NCBI GenBank assembly: GCA_016288815.1
Contig: JAEELF010000001.1
Span: 1-64,000 of the forward strand
Reading direction: 5' to 3'
Length of the DNA: 64,000 nt
Origin: Ruminococcus sp.
GTDB lineage: Bacteria > Bacillota > Clostridia > Oscillospirales > Ruminococcaceae
The position numbers were made by a program, and so were the translations under genes. The notes under the pieces were generated by a model. That model was not told the DNA's origin. It ran no database searches and was given only the letters and a program-made list of their open reading frames with translations. This document shows positions 32,138 through 40,240 of the stretch, piece after piece. Position 1 is the first letter of the stretch. Each line of letters starts with the position of its first letter.

Positions 32138-32479
32138 ATGAACATACAGATATTCGGCACCAAGAAGTGCTTCGATACGAAAAAAGCAGAGCGCTGGTTC
32201 AAGGAGCGCCGCATAAAGTACCAGATGATCGATATGAAGGAAAAGGGCATGAGCAGGGGAGAGCTGACCAGTGTAGCGCAGGCGGTCGGCGGAATGGACA
32301 GGCTCATAAACGAAAACGCAAAGGACAAGGACACCCTTGCGCTGCTGCGGTATCTCTCCGACAGTGACCGCGAGGAAAAGCTCCTTGAGAATCCGCAGCT
32401 CATAGTTACCCCGGTCGTCCGCAACGGAAAGAAGGCTACCATAGGATTCGCCCCCGAGGTCTGGGAGACGTGGGAATGA
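32138..32479 (+). CDS. ArsC/Spx-family thioredoxin-fold protein
   Basis: A 113-residue protein beginning MNIQIFGTKKCFDTKKAERW. It has one active-site cysteine (C11) and no second cysteine of a CxxC pair. LIVTPVVRNGKK near residue 87 carries the cis-proline region of the family. It could be an arsenate-reductase-like thiol enzyme or an Spx-like regulator; there are no arsenic genes nearby. GGAGG precedes the ATG at 32138. It sits directly after the GH3 gene. Confidence 0.85.
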   Translation: MNIQIFGTKKCFDTKKAERWFKERRIKYQMIDMKEKGMSRGELTSVAQAVGGMDRLINENAKDKDTLALLRYLSDSDREEKLLENPQLIVTPVVRNGKKATIGFAPEVWETWE

Positions 32480-32539
32480 ACTTTGATTGGTTAAATAATA
32501 AAAATATATTGTTTTTATTAAAAAATATCCTAAAAGGTA

Positions 32540-32568
32540 GTGCAATTTCCGGAAATATATGGTATAAT
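32540..32568 (+). promoter_or_regulatory. Promoter of the SPFH/zinc-ribbon trio
   Basis: GTGCAA (32540-32545), 17 bp, TATAAT (32563-32568) with TGG before the -10. About 100 bases of leader follow, containing no clear structure beyond GGAAATCC/GGTC-type short pairs. Confidence 0.65.
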
Positions 32569-32667
32569 TACAATGTGTTAGTTGAAAACTGACAGAAATT
32601 TAGCGGAAATCCCCCTTTCCGTCCTAAATATCATTCTAAGGGTCAATACCCGAAAGGAGTCTTAATT

Positions 32668-34080
32668 ATGGGTCTTATCCAGGCAGCTCTCGTAGGAGCA
32701 AGCTCAACACTCGCCGATACATGGCTGGAATTCTTCACTTGTGAGTCTATCCCCACCGACGTTCTCGTCGTAAGAGGAAAGAAGCAGCTCGGCAAGCATT
32801 CCTCCAACACCAAGGGCAACGAGAACGTTATCTCTGACGGAAGCGGTATCGTTGTTCACGAAGGTCAGGCAATGATCATGGTAGATCAGGGCGTTGTTAC
32901 CGAGATAGCTACTACCCCCGGTGTCTACAAGTACGAGTCCGGCACGTCCCCGAGCCTTTTCTCGAGCTCGTTTGGCGCAGGACTGAAGAACACATTCAAG
33001 GAAATGTGGGATCGTATCAAGCACGGCGGCGACGCAGCAAAGGATCAGAGAATCTACTACTTCAACATGAAGGAGCTGCTCGATAATAAGTTCGGCACGC
33101 AGAACCCCGTTCCTTTCAGGGTTACATATCAGGATCTCGGCAGGAGCTTCACTGTAGGCGTTCGCTGCAACGGTATCTACTCCTATAAGATCGCGGATCC
33201 TGTACTCTTCTATGCTAACGTATGCGGTAATGTTACCGATAAGTATATGCGCTCTGAGCTCGACAATCAGCTCAAGAGCGAGTTCCTCGATTCTCTCCAG
33301 CCTGCTTTCACCACGATCTCGGGCTCGGGTATCAGATACGATGAGCTCCCCGGCAGACAGCGTGAGGTCAAGTCCGCTATCGAGACCGAGCTCAACCCCG
33401 AGTGGAAGGAGAAGAGAGGTCTCGTTATCGAGAAGGTAGCTATCAACTCCGCTACTATCTCCGAAGCTGATACAAAGCGTATCCAGGAATTTGAAGACAG
33501 AGCCTGGAATCGTGACCCCGGCAATGCTGCTGCATCTCTCGTTGAGGCTCAGGCAACTGCAATGCAGAACGCTGCAAACAACCCCAACGGAGCTGCAATG
33601 GGCTTCTTCGGCATGGGCATGGCTCAGCAGGCTGGCGGCATGAACGCTCAGCAGCTGTTCGGTATGGCTCAGCAGAATCAGGCTGCACAGCAGCAGGCTG
33701 CTCCTGCGGCTGCCGGCGGAGCTGGTTCATGGAAGTGTGATTGTGGTACATCCAATACAGGCAAGTTCTGCGCTAACTGCGGAAAGCCCATGCCTGCACC
33801 GGCAGGTGAGTGGAAGTGCGAATGCGGCACGTCCAACACAGGCAAGTTCTGCGCTAACTGTGGAAAAGCTAAGCCCACTGTTTCCGCTGACGGCTGGACC
33901 TGCGAGTGCGGCGCCGTAAATAAGGGCAAGTTCTGCGCTGAGTGCGGCAAGCCGAAGCCGGCTGGAGCACCTCTCTACCGCTGCGACAAGTGCGGCTGGG
34001 AGCCTGCAGATCCGTTCAATCCGCCTAAGTTCTGTGCTGAGTGCGGAGACCCCTTCGACGATTCAGACATCGTTAAGTAA
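32668..34080 (+). CDS. SPFH-domain protein with C-terminal zinc ribbons (YdjI-like)
   Basis: A 470-residue protein. Residues 1-290 form an SPFH/Band-7-type domain of the YdjI kind (FFTCESIPTDVLVVRGKKQ ... KDQRIYYFNMKELLDNKFG). A Gln/Ala/Gly/Met-rich flexible linker runs to about 354. Then come four zinc ribbons of the type WKCDCGTSNTGKFCANCGKP, each with two CxC or CxxC pairs. In Bacillus subtilis the homologue YdjI works with YdjG, YdjH and the PspA-like YdjF at the membrane under envelope stress. Here the next two genes correspond to the YdjG and YdjH positions, with no PspA homologue beside them. Confidence 0.85.
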   Translation: MGLIQAALVGASSTLADTWLEFFTCESIPTDVLVVRGKKQLGKHSSNTKGNENVISDGSGIVVHEGQAMIMVDQGVVTEIATTPGVYKYESGTSPSLFSSSFGAGLKNTFKEMWDRIKHGGDAAKDQRIYYFNMKELLDNKFGTQNPVPFRVTYQDLGRSFTVGVRCNGIYSYKIADPVLFYANVCGNVTDKYMRSELDNQLKSEFLDSLQPAFTTISGSGIRYDELPGRQREVKSAIETELNPEWKEKRGLVIEKVAINSATISEADTKRIQEFEDRAWNRDPGNAAASLVEAQATAMQNAANNPNGAAMGFFGMGMAQQAGGMNAQQLFGMAQQNQAAQQQAAPAAAGGAGSWKCDCGTSNTGKFCANCGKPMPAPAGEWKCECGTSNTGKFCANCGKAKPTVSADGWTCECGAVNKGKFCAECGKPKPAGAPLYRCDKCGWEPADPFNPPKFCAECGDPFDDSDIVK

Positions 34081-34092
34081 TAATTACCGGAC

Positions 34093-34130
34093 CGAGCCGC
34101 CGAGGTGCGCCTGAAGCGGCTCGTTTCGTT
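34093..34130 (+). terminator. Hairpin between the SPFH and YdjG-like genes
   Basis: CGAGCCGC (34093-34100) pairs with GCGGCTCG (34116-34123), with an inner AGG/CCT pairing, then TTTCGTT. The weak T-tract suggests partial termination or a processing site. Confidence 0.5.
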
Positions 34131-34147
34131 ATTTATGAGGTGGTATT

Positions 34148-35233
34148 ATGTCAGATCTGTTGGAATATAAATGCCCGTGCTGCTCGGGAAAGCTCGAGTT
34201 CAACAGCACGGTGCAGAAGATGAAATGTCCCTTCTGTGAATCTGAATTCGATGTCGATACAGTCCAGAATTACAATAACGAGATCAGCAACGCTTCCGGA
34301 GACAATATGAGCTGGGACACTCAGGCGGGAAGCGAGTGGGTATCGGGCGAAACGAACGGCATGAACATCTACAAGTGTCAGTCCTGCGGCGGCGAGATCG
34401 TCGCGGATCAGACCACAGCAGCTTCAGCCTGTCCCTACTGCGACAATCCGGTCGTGATGACAGGCAGCTTCTCCGGCGACCTCCGCCCGGATAAGGTCAT
34501 TCCGTTCAAGCTGGACAAAAACGCAGCCAAGGCAGCGCTCAGCAGGCACCTCGAGGGCAAGCGCCTCCTTCCGAAGGTCTTCTGCGAGCAGAACCACATC
34601 GACGAGATAAAGGGCGTTTACGTCCCTGTGTGGCTTTTTGACGCAGAGGCTGATGCTCGTATCATTTACAAAGCCGAAAAGCGCAAGACGTGGAGCGATA
34701 ACAACTTCAACTACGTCGAGAAGAGCTTCTATTCGGTAATACGTTCGGGCGGACTAGGCTTCGAGCTCGTCCCTGTTGACGGTTCCTCCAAAATGCCCGA
34801 CGACCTCATGGAATCCATCGAGCCGTTCGATTTCAAGGACGCCGTGGACTTCAAGACTGCTTATCTTTCCGGATATCTCGCAGACCGCTACGACGTTTCC
34901 GCAGACGAGAGCATTGAGCGTGCGAACCAGCGTATCAAGAAGAGCACTGAGGAAGCCTTTGCTTCGACGGTGACCGGATATGCCTCCTTCACCACGGAGA
35001 ACAGCAGCGTTCATCTCAACAACGGCAAAGCAAAGTATGCGCTATATCCCGTGTGGATACTTAACACAACATGGAACGGCAATAAATACACATTCGCAAT
35101 GAACGGTCAGACGGGCAAGTTCGTGGGTGACCTTCCCGTTGACAAAGCAGCGGCAAGGAACTGGTTCCTGGGCATAACTGCGGGAGTCACCGCAGCACTG
35201 TTCGGACTCTCGCTCCTGATCAATCTGCTGTAA
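34148..35233 (+). CDS. Zinc-ribbon membrane protein, YdjG-like
   Basis: A 361-residue protein. Two zinc ribbons lie at the N-terminus (CPCCSGKL ... CPFCESEF, about residues 9-30; CQSCGGEI ... CPYCDNPV, about 77-100). A domain of about 200 residues follows (PFKLDKNAAKAALSRHLEGKRLLP, VYVPVWLFDAEADARI), and then one C-terminal transmembrane helix (WFLGITAGVTAALFGLSLLINLL). This is the architecture of Bacillus YdjG. It lies between its SPFH partner and a TPM-tail protein, so the three probably form a membrane-associated assembly. Confidence 0.82.
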   Translation: MSDLLEYKCPCCSGKLEFNSTVQKMKCPFCESEFDVDTVQNYNNEISNASGDNMSWDTQAGSEWVSGETNGMNIYKCQSCGGEIVADQTTAASACPYCDNPVVMTGSFSGDLRPDKVIPFKLDKNAAKAALSRHLEGKRLLPKVFCEQNHIDEIKGVYVPVWLFDAEADARIIYKAEKRKTWSDNNFNYVEKSFYSVIRSGGLGFELVPVDGSSKMPDDLMESIEPFDFKDAVDFKTAYLSGYLADRYDVSADESIERANQRIKKSTEEAFASTVTGYASFTTENSSVHLNNGKAKYALYPVWILNTTWNGNKYTFAMNGQTGKFVGDLPVDKAAARNWFLGITAGVTAALFGLSLLINLL

Positions 35234-35245
35234 GGAGGTACGGAC

Positions 35246-35689
35246 ATGATACTGAAAAAGTTAGCAGCGGCAGCTGCCGCATTCGTGCTCATTTCCGCTC
35301 CCGCAGCGATAGGACGTGTCACCAGCGCTCCTGCGGCTCCGATGACTGCCTGTGCAGAGTATGAGGAGACCGACGGCGAGATCATTGCACTTTCGGCTAA
35401 GGCTTCTGATGAAAATGAGGAAGAAGCCGACGAAGACGCGCCCACGAAGAGCAAGTCTGAGAAAGCAGACTTCAACCCCGTCCCGAGCCTGATAATAAGC
35501 CTGATAATAGGGCTTATCGTCGCGTTTGTCGCTGTAGCCTCTATGAAGTCAAAGCTCAAGACAGTCCGCAGCAAGACCGGCGCTTCCGACTACAAAAAGA
35601 AGGACAGCTTCAAGCTCGACGAGAAAACGGATACCTTCCTTTACAAGAAGCTCGAAAAGACTGCCAAAGCGCAGCCAAACCGCAGATAA
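35246..35689 (+). CDS. Membrane protein resembling a TPM-family protein without the TPM domain
   Basis: A 147-residue protein. It has a signal peptide (about 1-36), an acidic linker (DENEEEADEDA), one transmembrane helix (PVPSLIISLIIGLIVAFVAVASM) and a basic tail (KSKLKTVRSKTGASDYKKKDSFKL ... DTFLYKKLEKTAK). The helix and tail match the C-terminal end of YgcG/YdjH-type TPM proteins as I know them, but the roughly 140-residue TPM domain expected after the signal peptide is missing. The ORF is intact with GGAGG before the ATG, so this is a domain loss, not a frameshift. The two TPM-type features are my reading and have not been searched. Confidence 0.7.
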   Translation: MILKKLAAAAAAFVLISAPAAIGRVTSAPAAPMTACAEYEETDGEIIALSAKASDENEEEADEDAPTKSKSEKADFNPVPSLIISLIIGLIVAFVAVASMKSKLKTVRSKTGASDYKKKDSFKLDEKTDTFLYKKLEKTAKAQPNRR

Positions 35690-35697
35690 ACACCATT

Positions 35698-35731
35698 ATC
35701 CGCCCCTGCACACATCGGGGCGGATTTTTTT
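35698..35731 (+). terminator. Terminator of the trio
   Basis: ATCCGCCCC, ten-base loop, GGGGCGGAT, then a run of T. Confidence 0.85.
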
Positions 35732-35741
35732 GCTTGTGATG

Positions 35742-35770
35742 TTGCATTTTTTGCAAGTATATGGTATAAT
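35742..35770 (+). promoter_or_regulatory. Promoter of the S11-like gene
   Basis: TTGCAT (35742-35747), 17 bp, TATAAT (35765-35770) with TGG before the -10. Confidence 0.8.
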
Positions 35771-35820
35771 AAGCTTTAGATTATTTGCGGGAACTCCCGC
35801 TCACCCATAAAGGAGATACC

Positions 35821-37260
35821 ATGAAAAGAATACTTGCGGCTGCTGCTGCCGTTCTTATGATGCTTCCGCTCGCAGTGATACCGAGCGCCTCAGCGATCAA
35901 TTTCCAGATGGATAATCCTATCCACAGCGAGTTCGGCATACTCATCAACCTTGACACCGATACCGTCATCAATGAGAAAAACGCCGATACTGTGTGGAAT
36001 CCCGGTCCGCTCGTCAATATAATGACTGCCGTGGTAGTTCTCGAGAACACCACCGACCGCAACGAGAAGCTCACCCTCGACCCCGAGGTCTACAGCTCAT
36101 ATTTCGCCGACGGATACCCGTACTACATGGATATCCCTGAGGTCGATTACCCCTACGTTCCCACCACTGAGAACATTGCCGACGGCGATACTCTCACGGT
36201 CAACGATCTTCTCTACTGCATGATGCTTACCTCATCGGTCAAGGCATCGCAGACTCTCGCATACCATGTCGGCGGCGAGAGCGTGAGCAATTTCGTTGAC
36301 ATGATGAACGCAAAGGCAGCCGAGCTCGGCATGACGAACACCAATTTCACCAACCCCACGGGAATGTTCGATTCCGAGCAGTACACCACTGCCCGCGATC
36401 TCGCGACGCTCACGCAGTACGCGGTCGATAACGTACCTTACTTCGAGACTATCGCCACAACGTACTCCTACCACCCGTCTGTCCCGAACGACCAGAACCA
36501 TGAGAATTACGCGAGCTGGTACTGGACGCATTCAAATATCATGATGAACTCCGAGAGCGAGTACTTCTACCCCGGAGCAAAGGGCATAAAGACGGCTAAC
36601 CTCGAGCAGATAGGTAGAAACATCGTAGTTATGGCGAGCAAGGACTCCAAGAACTACCTTGCAGTGCTGCTGAATGCGCGCTTCGACGACGGAGAGGGCA
36701 ACATGACCTTCTACCATATCGACGACGCCACCGCGATGTTTGACTGGGCGTTCAAGCACTTCTCCTACAAGACTATCCTCGCAGAGAGCACGGAGGTCGG
36801 CTCACTCCCGGTAACACTTGCCGACGGCAATGATTTTGTCATCGCAAGACCCAAGGAGGAATTCAAGCTCTTCTGGTACGACGGCGTAGATGAATCTCTT
36901 ATCCGCAAGGAACCCGAGAACATTGTCTGGTACAAGGACTCGCTTCAGGCGCCGGTCAAAAAGGGAGAGCCGCTTGGTGTCCTCACTCTTGAATACAACG
37001 GCGAAAAGCTCGGTGAGGTCGAGGTCGTAGCTGTCTCGGACGTAAAGCGCTCGACGGTGAAGTACAACCTCTACGCAGTGAAGATGTTCCCAAAGTCGAA
37101 ATGGCTGAAGAAATCGCTGCTGATAGCCTGCATACCGTGCGCGCTGTATATACTCATATGCATTTATTCGTTCATAGTCTTCAGGAGCAAGGCGAAGCCG
37201 ATAAAGCCTGTGTATGCAGTCCCGAAGGTAGAAAAGAAAAAGCGCAAGAAAAAACAGTAA
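35821..37260 (+). CDS. S11 D-Ala-D-Ala carboxypeptidase homologue, active site degenerate
   Basis: A 479-residue protein with signal peptide, an S11 (DacA-like) fold, and a C-terminal transmembrane helix (SLLIACIPCALYILICIYSF) with a basic tail. The fold is clear from NPGPLVNIMTAVVVLEN, AAELGMTNTNFTNPTGM and GAKGIKTANLEQIGRNIVV. All three catalytic motifs are altered: SxxK reads PLVN (P63, N66), SxN reads SVK (about 139-141) and KTG reads KTA (257-259). It is therefore probably not a peptidase and may bind peptidoglycan or partners at the cell surface. It has its own promoter and terminator. AAAGGAG precedes the ATG. Confidence 0.85.
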   Translation: MKRILAAAAAVLMMLPLAVIPSASAINFQMDNPIHSEFGILINLDTDTVINEKNADTVWNPGPLVNIMTAVVVLENTTDRNEKLTLDPEVYSSYFADGYPYYMDIPEVDYPYVPTTENIADGDTLTVNDLLYCMMLTSSVKASQTLAYHVGGESVSNFVDMMNAKAAELGMTNTNFTNPTGMFDSEQYTTARDLATLTQYAVDNVPYFETIATTYSYHPSVPNDQNHENYASWYWTHSNIMMNSESEYFYPGAKGIKTANLEQIGRNIVVMASKDSKNYLAVLLNARFDDGEGNMTFYHIDDATAMFDWAFKHFSYKTILAESTEVGSLPVTLADGNDFVIARPKEEFKLFWYDGVDESLIRKEPENIVWYKDSLQAPVKKGEPLGVLTLEYNGEKLGEVEVVAVSDVKRSTVKYNLYAVKMFPKSKWLKKSLLIACIPCALYILICIYSFIVFRSKAKPIKPVYAVPKVEKKKRKKKQ

Positions 37261-37264
37261 AACG

Positions 37265-37293
37265 AAAAGCCACCCGTCAAGGGTGGCTTTTTT
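37265..37293. terminator. Bidirectional terminator
   Basis: AAAAGCCACCC, five-base loop, GGGTGGCTTTTTT, placed between two convergent genes. Confidence 0.88.
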
Positions 37294-38031
37294 CTATACG
37301 AAGATGAACTCGCTGCTCGCGTAGCCGATGATGTTGTTGTAGCTCACTACGTACCAGTCGCCTGTCTCGCCGTTTATCATGACATTGGTACCGTCCGGAA
37401 TAGACCCGATAACAGTCCCGCTGAGCGAGGGATAGCTGCGTATCCTCAGATTTGAGCCATCAGTAACAACAGTTCCCCAGCGTATAGCAGAGGGCTCCAC
37501 GAGCGGTATGCCAAAATAGTCGCAGAGGGACTGCACGATGTTCTGCGCGATAGTTTCAAGGTTGTTTTTCAGCCACGCCTCATCAGCGTAGTTGTCGTGA
37601 TAACCGAGCTCACATAGCACAGCTACCGCCTTTGTACGCAGTACCTCTCCGAGCGTGGAAGTCGGGACAGCTCGCACCTTGTCCGGCAGGGGATAGATAC
37701 TTTTCAAGTTATTGGCGATAGTATTCGCGAGCAGCTCGCTGTCGTAGCTTGACGGCGCATAGTATATGTCGATGCCGCGAAGTCGTCCGGTAAGGGACTC
37801 AGGTGCGGCATTTGAATGCAGCGCAAGGTGGACATCGTAGCTGCCCGCATTTGAATCCTTGATCGCACCGTTGACGTTTCTTGTGGGATCGTTGCGGACC
37901 CAGCTTATACCGCTCGCACGCAGATACGGCTCGATACGGTCAGCGAGCAGGTTCATATACAGCTCCTCGTTCCCGCTGGAGGCATAGGGATTCCACTCCT
38001 GGGTAGAGGGGCTCAAAAATATCTTTGGCAT
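37294..38031 (-). CDS. N-acetylmuramoyl-L-alanine amidase with SH3 domain
   Basis: A 245-residue protein with no signal peptide. Residues 1-170 match amidase_3: MPKIFLSPSTQEWNPY, NEELYMNLLADRIEPYL (glutamate zinc ligand), LALHSNAAP (histidine) and VLCELGYHDN (catalytic glutamate). The classical first histidine motif (DPGHGG) is replaced by SPSTQEWN, as in a subgroup of clostridial amidases. A bacterial SH3 domain (LRIRSYPSLSGTVIGSIPDG ... WYVVSYNNIIGYASSEFI) follows. It would cut the amide between MurNAc and the peptide. Without an export signal, it may be released by lysis or act during sporulation. The longer ORF start lacks a ribosome site. Confidence 0.86.
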   Translation of the reverse strand: MPKIFLSPSTQEWNPYASSGNEELYMNLLADRIEPYLRASGISWVRNDPTRNVNGAIKDSNAGSYDVHLALHSNAAPESLTGRLRGIDIYYAPSSYDSELLANTIANNLKSIYPLPDKVRAVPTSTLGEVLRTKAVAVLCELGYHDNYADEAWLKNNLETIAQNIVQSLCDYFGIPLVEPSAIRWGTVVTDGSNLRIRSYPSLSGTVIGSIPDGTNVMINGETGDWYVVSYNNIIGYASSEFIFV

Positions 38032-38092
38032 AGGACACTTCCTTTCTTGGGATCGAGAAAACATTCTCACAGTATCCTATGCCGAAAAAGCG

Positions 38093-39277
38093 TTATTTGT
38101 TACTTAAGAGCCCGTCGAAGACTATCCTGTCGAGCTGTTCCGCCTGCCAGGTAGTACCCCCGCCGGCTATCTGCGTAAAGAACAGGACGACTATACCGCT
38201 GTCCGGCTCGGCGCAGAAGTACGTCCCCGTCCAGCCGTCCCAGCCGAACTCACCGTTCGCAGTCTTTATCTGCGCGATCTTCTCATCGGTCATGATGCGC
38301 ATGAGGCAGGCATAATTGTACCCGTCGAGCCTGTCCCAGAGCCCCTCTGCCTGTTTGCCGCTTAGCTTGGGAGCGGTCATATACCGGAACGCCTCTCCGC
38401 TCATTATCCTTACTCCGTCAAACTCACCGCCATTGCAGAGCATTCGCGCGAACTTGGAGTAATCCTCAATAGTGGAGACAAGTCCCGCACCGCCTGATTC
38501 AAACGCCGGGGGAGCGGTGTAATCTGTCAGCCCGAGGTAATTATTCCTGTCGCGGACAAAACCACCGTCCTCCCAGCGGTAAAGCGCCGCAAACCTGTCC
38601 CGCTTTTCCGCCGGGACATAAAACCCTGTGTCGTGCATTCCGAGCGGGTCGAATATGTATTTTTTCAGGAACTCACTGAGCTTCATTCCCGAGACACGCT
38701 CAACGATACCCCCGAGGATATCAGCAGAGATACCGTAATCCCACTTCTCGCCGGGTTCCCACATCAGAGGTATCTGAGCCGCGCGTTTTGTGAATTCCTC
38801 GGTGGTGAACTCGTTTGTTCTGGAATCGCGGTCGTGTTCAACTTCATCGAAAAGCCTTGCCGCAGCACGTACTGGCTCGCACCAGTTGTGTGCGTAGGGG
38901 ATACCAGAGGTCATCGTCAGCAGGTGTGAGATGAGCAGGGGACGTGTGCAGTCTGCGAGGGTATCCTCGCCGTCAGGGTGGTATTCAGCAACGTACCGGA
39001 GGTTCTTGTACTCAGGAAAGAACTGTGAGACCTCGTCCTCCGGGGAGAGCTTCCCCATGTCCATGAGTATCATGACTGCCGCGGCAGTGACAGGCTTGGT
39101 AAGCGAAAACAGCCGGCAGATCGTGTCGCGCCTCATCGTCAAGCCATTTTCGCGGTCGGCGAGCCCTGAAAAGCACGAGCAGAGCTCTTTCCCCTCCTTG
39201 AAAACAAGGCAGCCCGCGCCTACGAGCGCCCCGCTGTCCACGCTTCCGCCCAGAAGCTCTGAGATATTATTCTCCAT
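38093..39277 (-). CDS. Serine hydrolase of the beta-lactamase/class C family
   Basis: A 394-residue protein with the SxxK nucleophile motif FSLTKPVTAAAVMILMDMGKL at about residue 57 and a tyrosine motif WDYGISADILGGIVERVSG at about 180. No signal peptide is present. These proteins act as esterases, D-aminopeptidases or other amide hydrolases more often than as true lactamases. The ATG at 39277 has AAGGAG. The upstream region carries a perfect TATAAT (39312-39317) and a large palindrome shared with tyrA. Confidence 0.86.
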   Translation of the reverse strand: MENNISELLGGSVDSGALVGAGCLVFKEGKELCSCFSGLADRENGLTMRRDTICRLFSLTKPVTAAAVMILMDMGKLSPEDEVSQFFPEYKNLRYVAEYHPDGEDTLADCTRPLLISHLLTMTSGIPYAHNWCEPVRAAARLFDEVEHDRDSRTNEFTTEEFTKRAAQIPLMWEPGEKWDYGISADILGGIVERVSGMKLSEFLKKYIFDPLGMHDTGFYVPAEKRDRFAALYRWEDGGFVRDRNNYLGLTDYTAPPAFESGGAGLVSTIEDYSKFARMLCNGGEFDGVRIMSGEAFRYMTAPKLSGKQAEGLWDRLDGYNYACLMRIMTDEKIAQIKTANGEFGWDGWTGTYFCAEPDSGIVVLFFTQIAGGGTTWQAEQLDRIVFDGLLSNK

Positions 39278-39326
39278 AGGGTCATTCTCCTTAATTTAAA
39301 TAAAAAATAAAATTATAGCGCCGGTA

Positions 39327-39355
39327 TTGATTTTCATTATTTAAAGTGTTATACT
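39327..39355 (+). promoter_or_regulatory. Promoter of tyrA
   Basis: TTGATT (39327-39332), 17 bp, TATACT (39350-39355), entirely covered by the palindrome at 39332-39368. Confidence 0.65.
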
Positions 39356-39368
39356 TTAAATAATGAAA
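39332..39368. promoter_or_regulatory. 37-bp inverted repeat over the tyrA promoter, candidate operator
   Basis: TTTCATTATTTAAAGT, a five-base centre GTTAT, then ACTTTAAATAATGAAA: 16-bp arms without mismatch. It spans the spacer, the -10 and the expected start site, and also sits upstream of the -10 of the divergent serine hydrolase gene. The predicted transcript starts near its right end, so it is more likely a DNA-level operator than an RNA hairpin. Confidence 0.7.
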
Positions 39369-39388
39369 GATTGAAAGGAACCATGCAT

Positions 39389-40240
39389 ATGAACATTCTC
39401 GTTGTCGGACTCGGACTCATCGGCGGCTCGCTGTGCAAGGCGCTGAAAAAATACACCTACCACACGGTCTATGGCTCGAACCGCAGCCCGGAGGTCGAGG
39501 AAGCCGCAATGCGCGACATCGCTATCGACTACCGCTTTGAGGGCGATTTCAGCGATATCGACCTCGTCGTCATCTCACTGTACCCTGAGGGAACTGAGAA
39601 ATACTTCACCGAAAACGCTCCCAAGATGAAGAAGGGCACGCTCGTCACCGACGTCTGTGGAATCAAGGGAGTTTTTGCTGCAAGAATGCGTAAAATAGCC
39701 GAGGACAACGGTCTGCGCTACGTCGGCATACACCCCATGGCTGGCAAGGAATTCGGCGGCTACCAGAACAGCACCCCCGACCTCTTCCAGCGTGCGAATT
39801 TCGTCGTCACCGCTTTTCAGAACGACCGCGAGGAAGACGTCAGGACCCTTGAATCGCTCTCTAAGGAGGTCGGCGCAGGAAAGGTCGTTATCACCTCGCC
39901 CGAGAATCACGACAAGATGATCGCTTACACCTCGCAGCTCGCGCATATCGTTTCCAGCGCCTATGTCAAGAGCCCCGAGATAAAGCTTGAATGCGGCTTC
40001 AGCGGCGGCAGCTTCCAAGATATGACCCGCGTCGCCACGATGAACGAAAAGATGTGGACAGACCTCTTCCTCCAGAACAGGGACAATCTCCTGTTCGAGC
40101 TCGACACTCTCATTCAGAATCTTCTCGAATACCGCAACGCGCTCGATGCCGGCAGCGAGGAGGAGCTCCTCCGTCTTATCGCGGACGGCAGAAAGATGAA
40201 GGAGGACAATCTCCGCCACAGAGTCGGTCAGCCCAACTGA
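39389..40240 (+). CDS. tyrA: Prephenate dehydrogenase
   Basis: NAD(P)-dependent oxidation and decarboxylation of prephenate to 4-hydroxyphenylpyruvate, for tyrosine. It has 283 residues. The Rossmann motif VVGLGLIGGSLCKAL is at the N-terminus; VTDVCGIKG, GIHPMAGKEFGGY and SQLAHIVSSAYV follow. There is no ACT or chorismate mutase domain, so feedback control would have to come from elsewhere. I chose the ATG at 39389 (AAAGGA nine bases upstream) over the ATG at 39383. It is not linked to aroBAC. Its last 13 bp overlap the convergent RluA gene. Confidence 0.92.
   Translation: MNILVVGLGLIGGSLCKALKKYTYHTVYGSNRSPEVEEAAMRDIAIDYRFEGDFSDIDLVVISLYPEGTEKYFTENAPKMKKGTLVTDVCGIKGVFAARMRKIAEDNGLRYVGIHPMAGKEFGGYQNSTPDLFQRANFVVTAFQNDREEDVRTLESLSKEVGAGKVVITSPENHDKMIAYTSQLAHIVSSAYVKSPEIKLECGFSGGSFQDMTRVATMNEKMWTDLFLQNRDNLLFELDTLIQNLLEYRNALDAGSEEELLRLIADGRKMKEDNLRHRVGQPN

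Noticed and set aside
32138-32479. Arsenate reductase as part of an ars operon
   Set aside because: No arsenic transporter or regulator is nearby, and the gene is attached to a GH3 gene; only the thioredoxin-fold family can be supported.
37294-38031. Prophage endolysin cassette
   Set aside because: The amidase resembles phage lysins, but no holin, structural or integrase gene is nearby.
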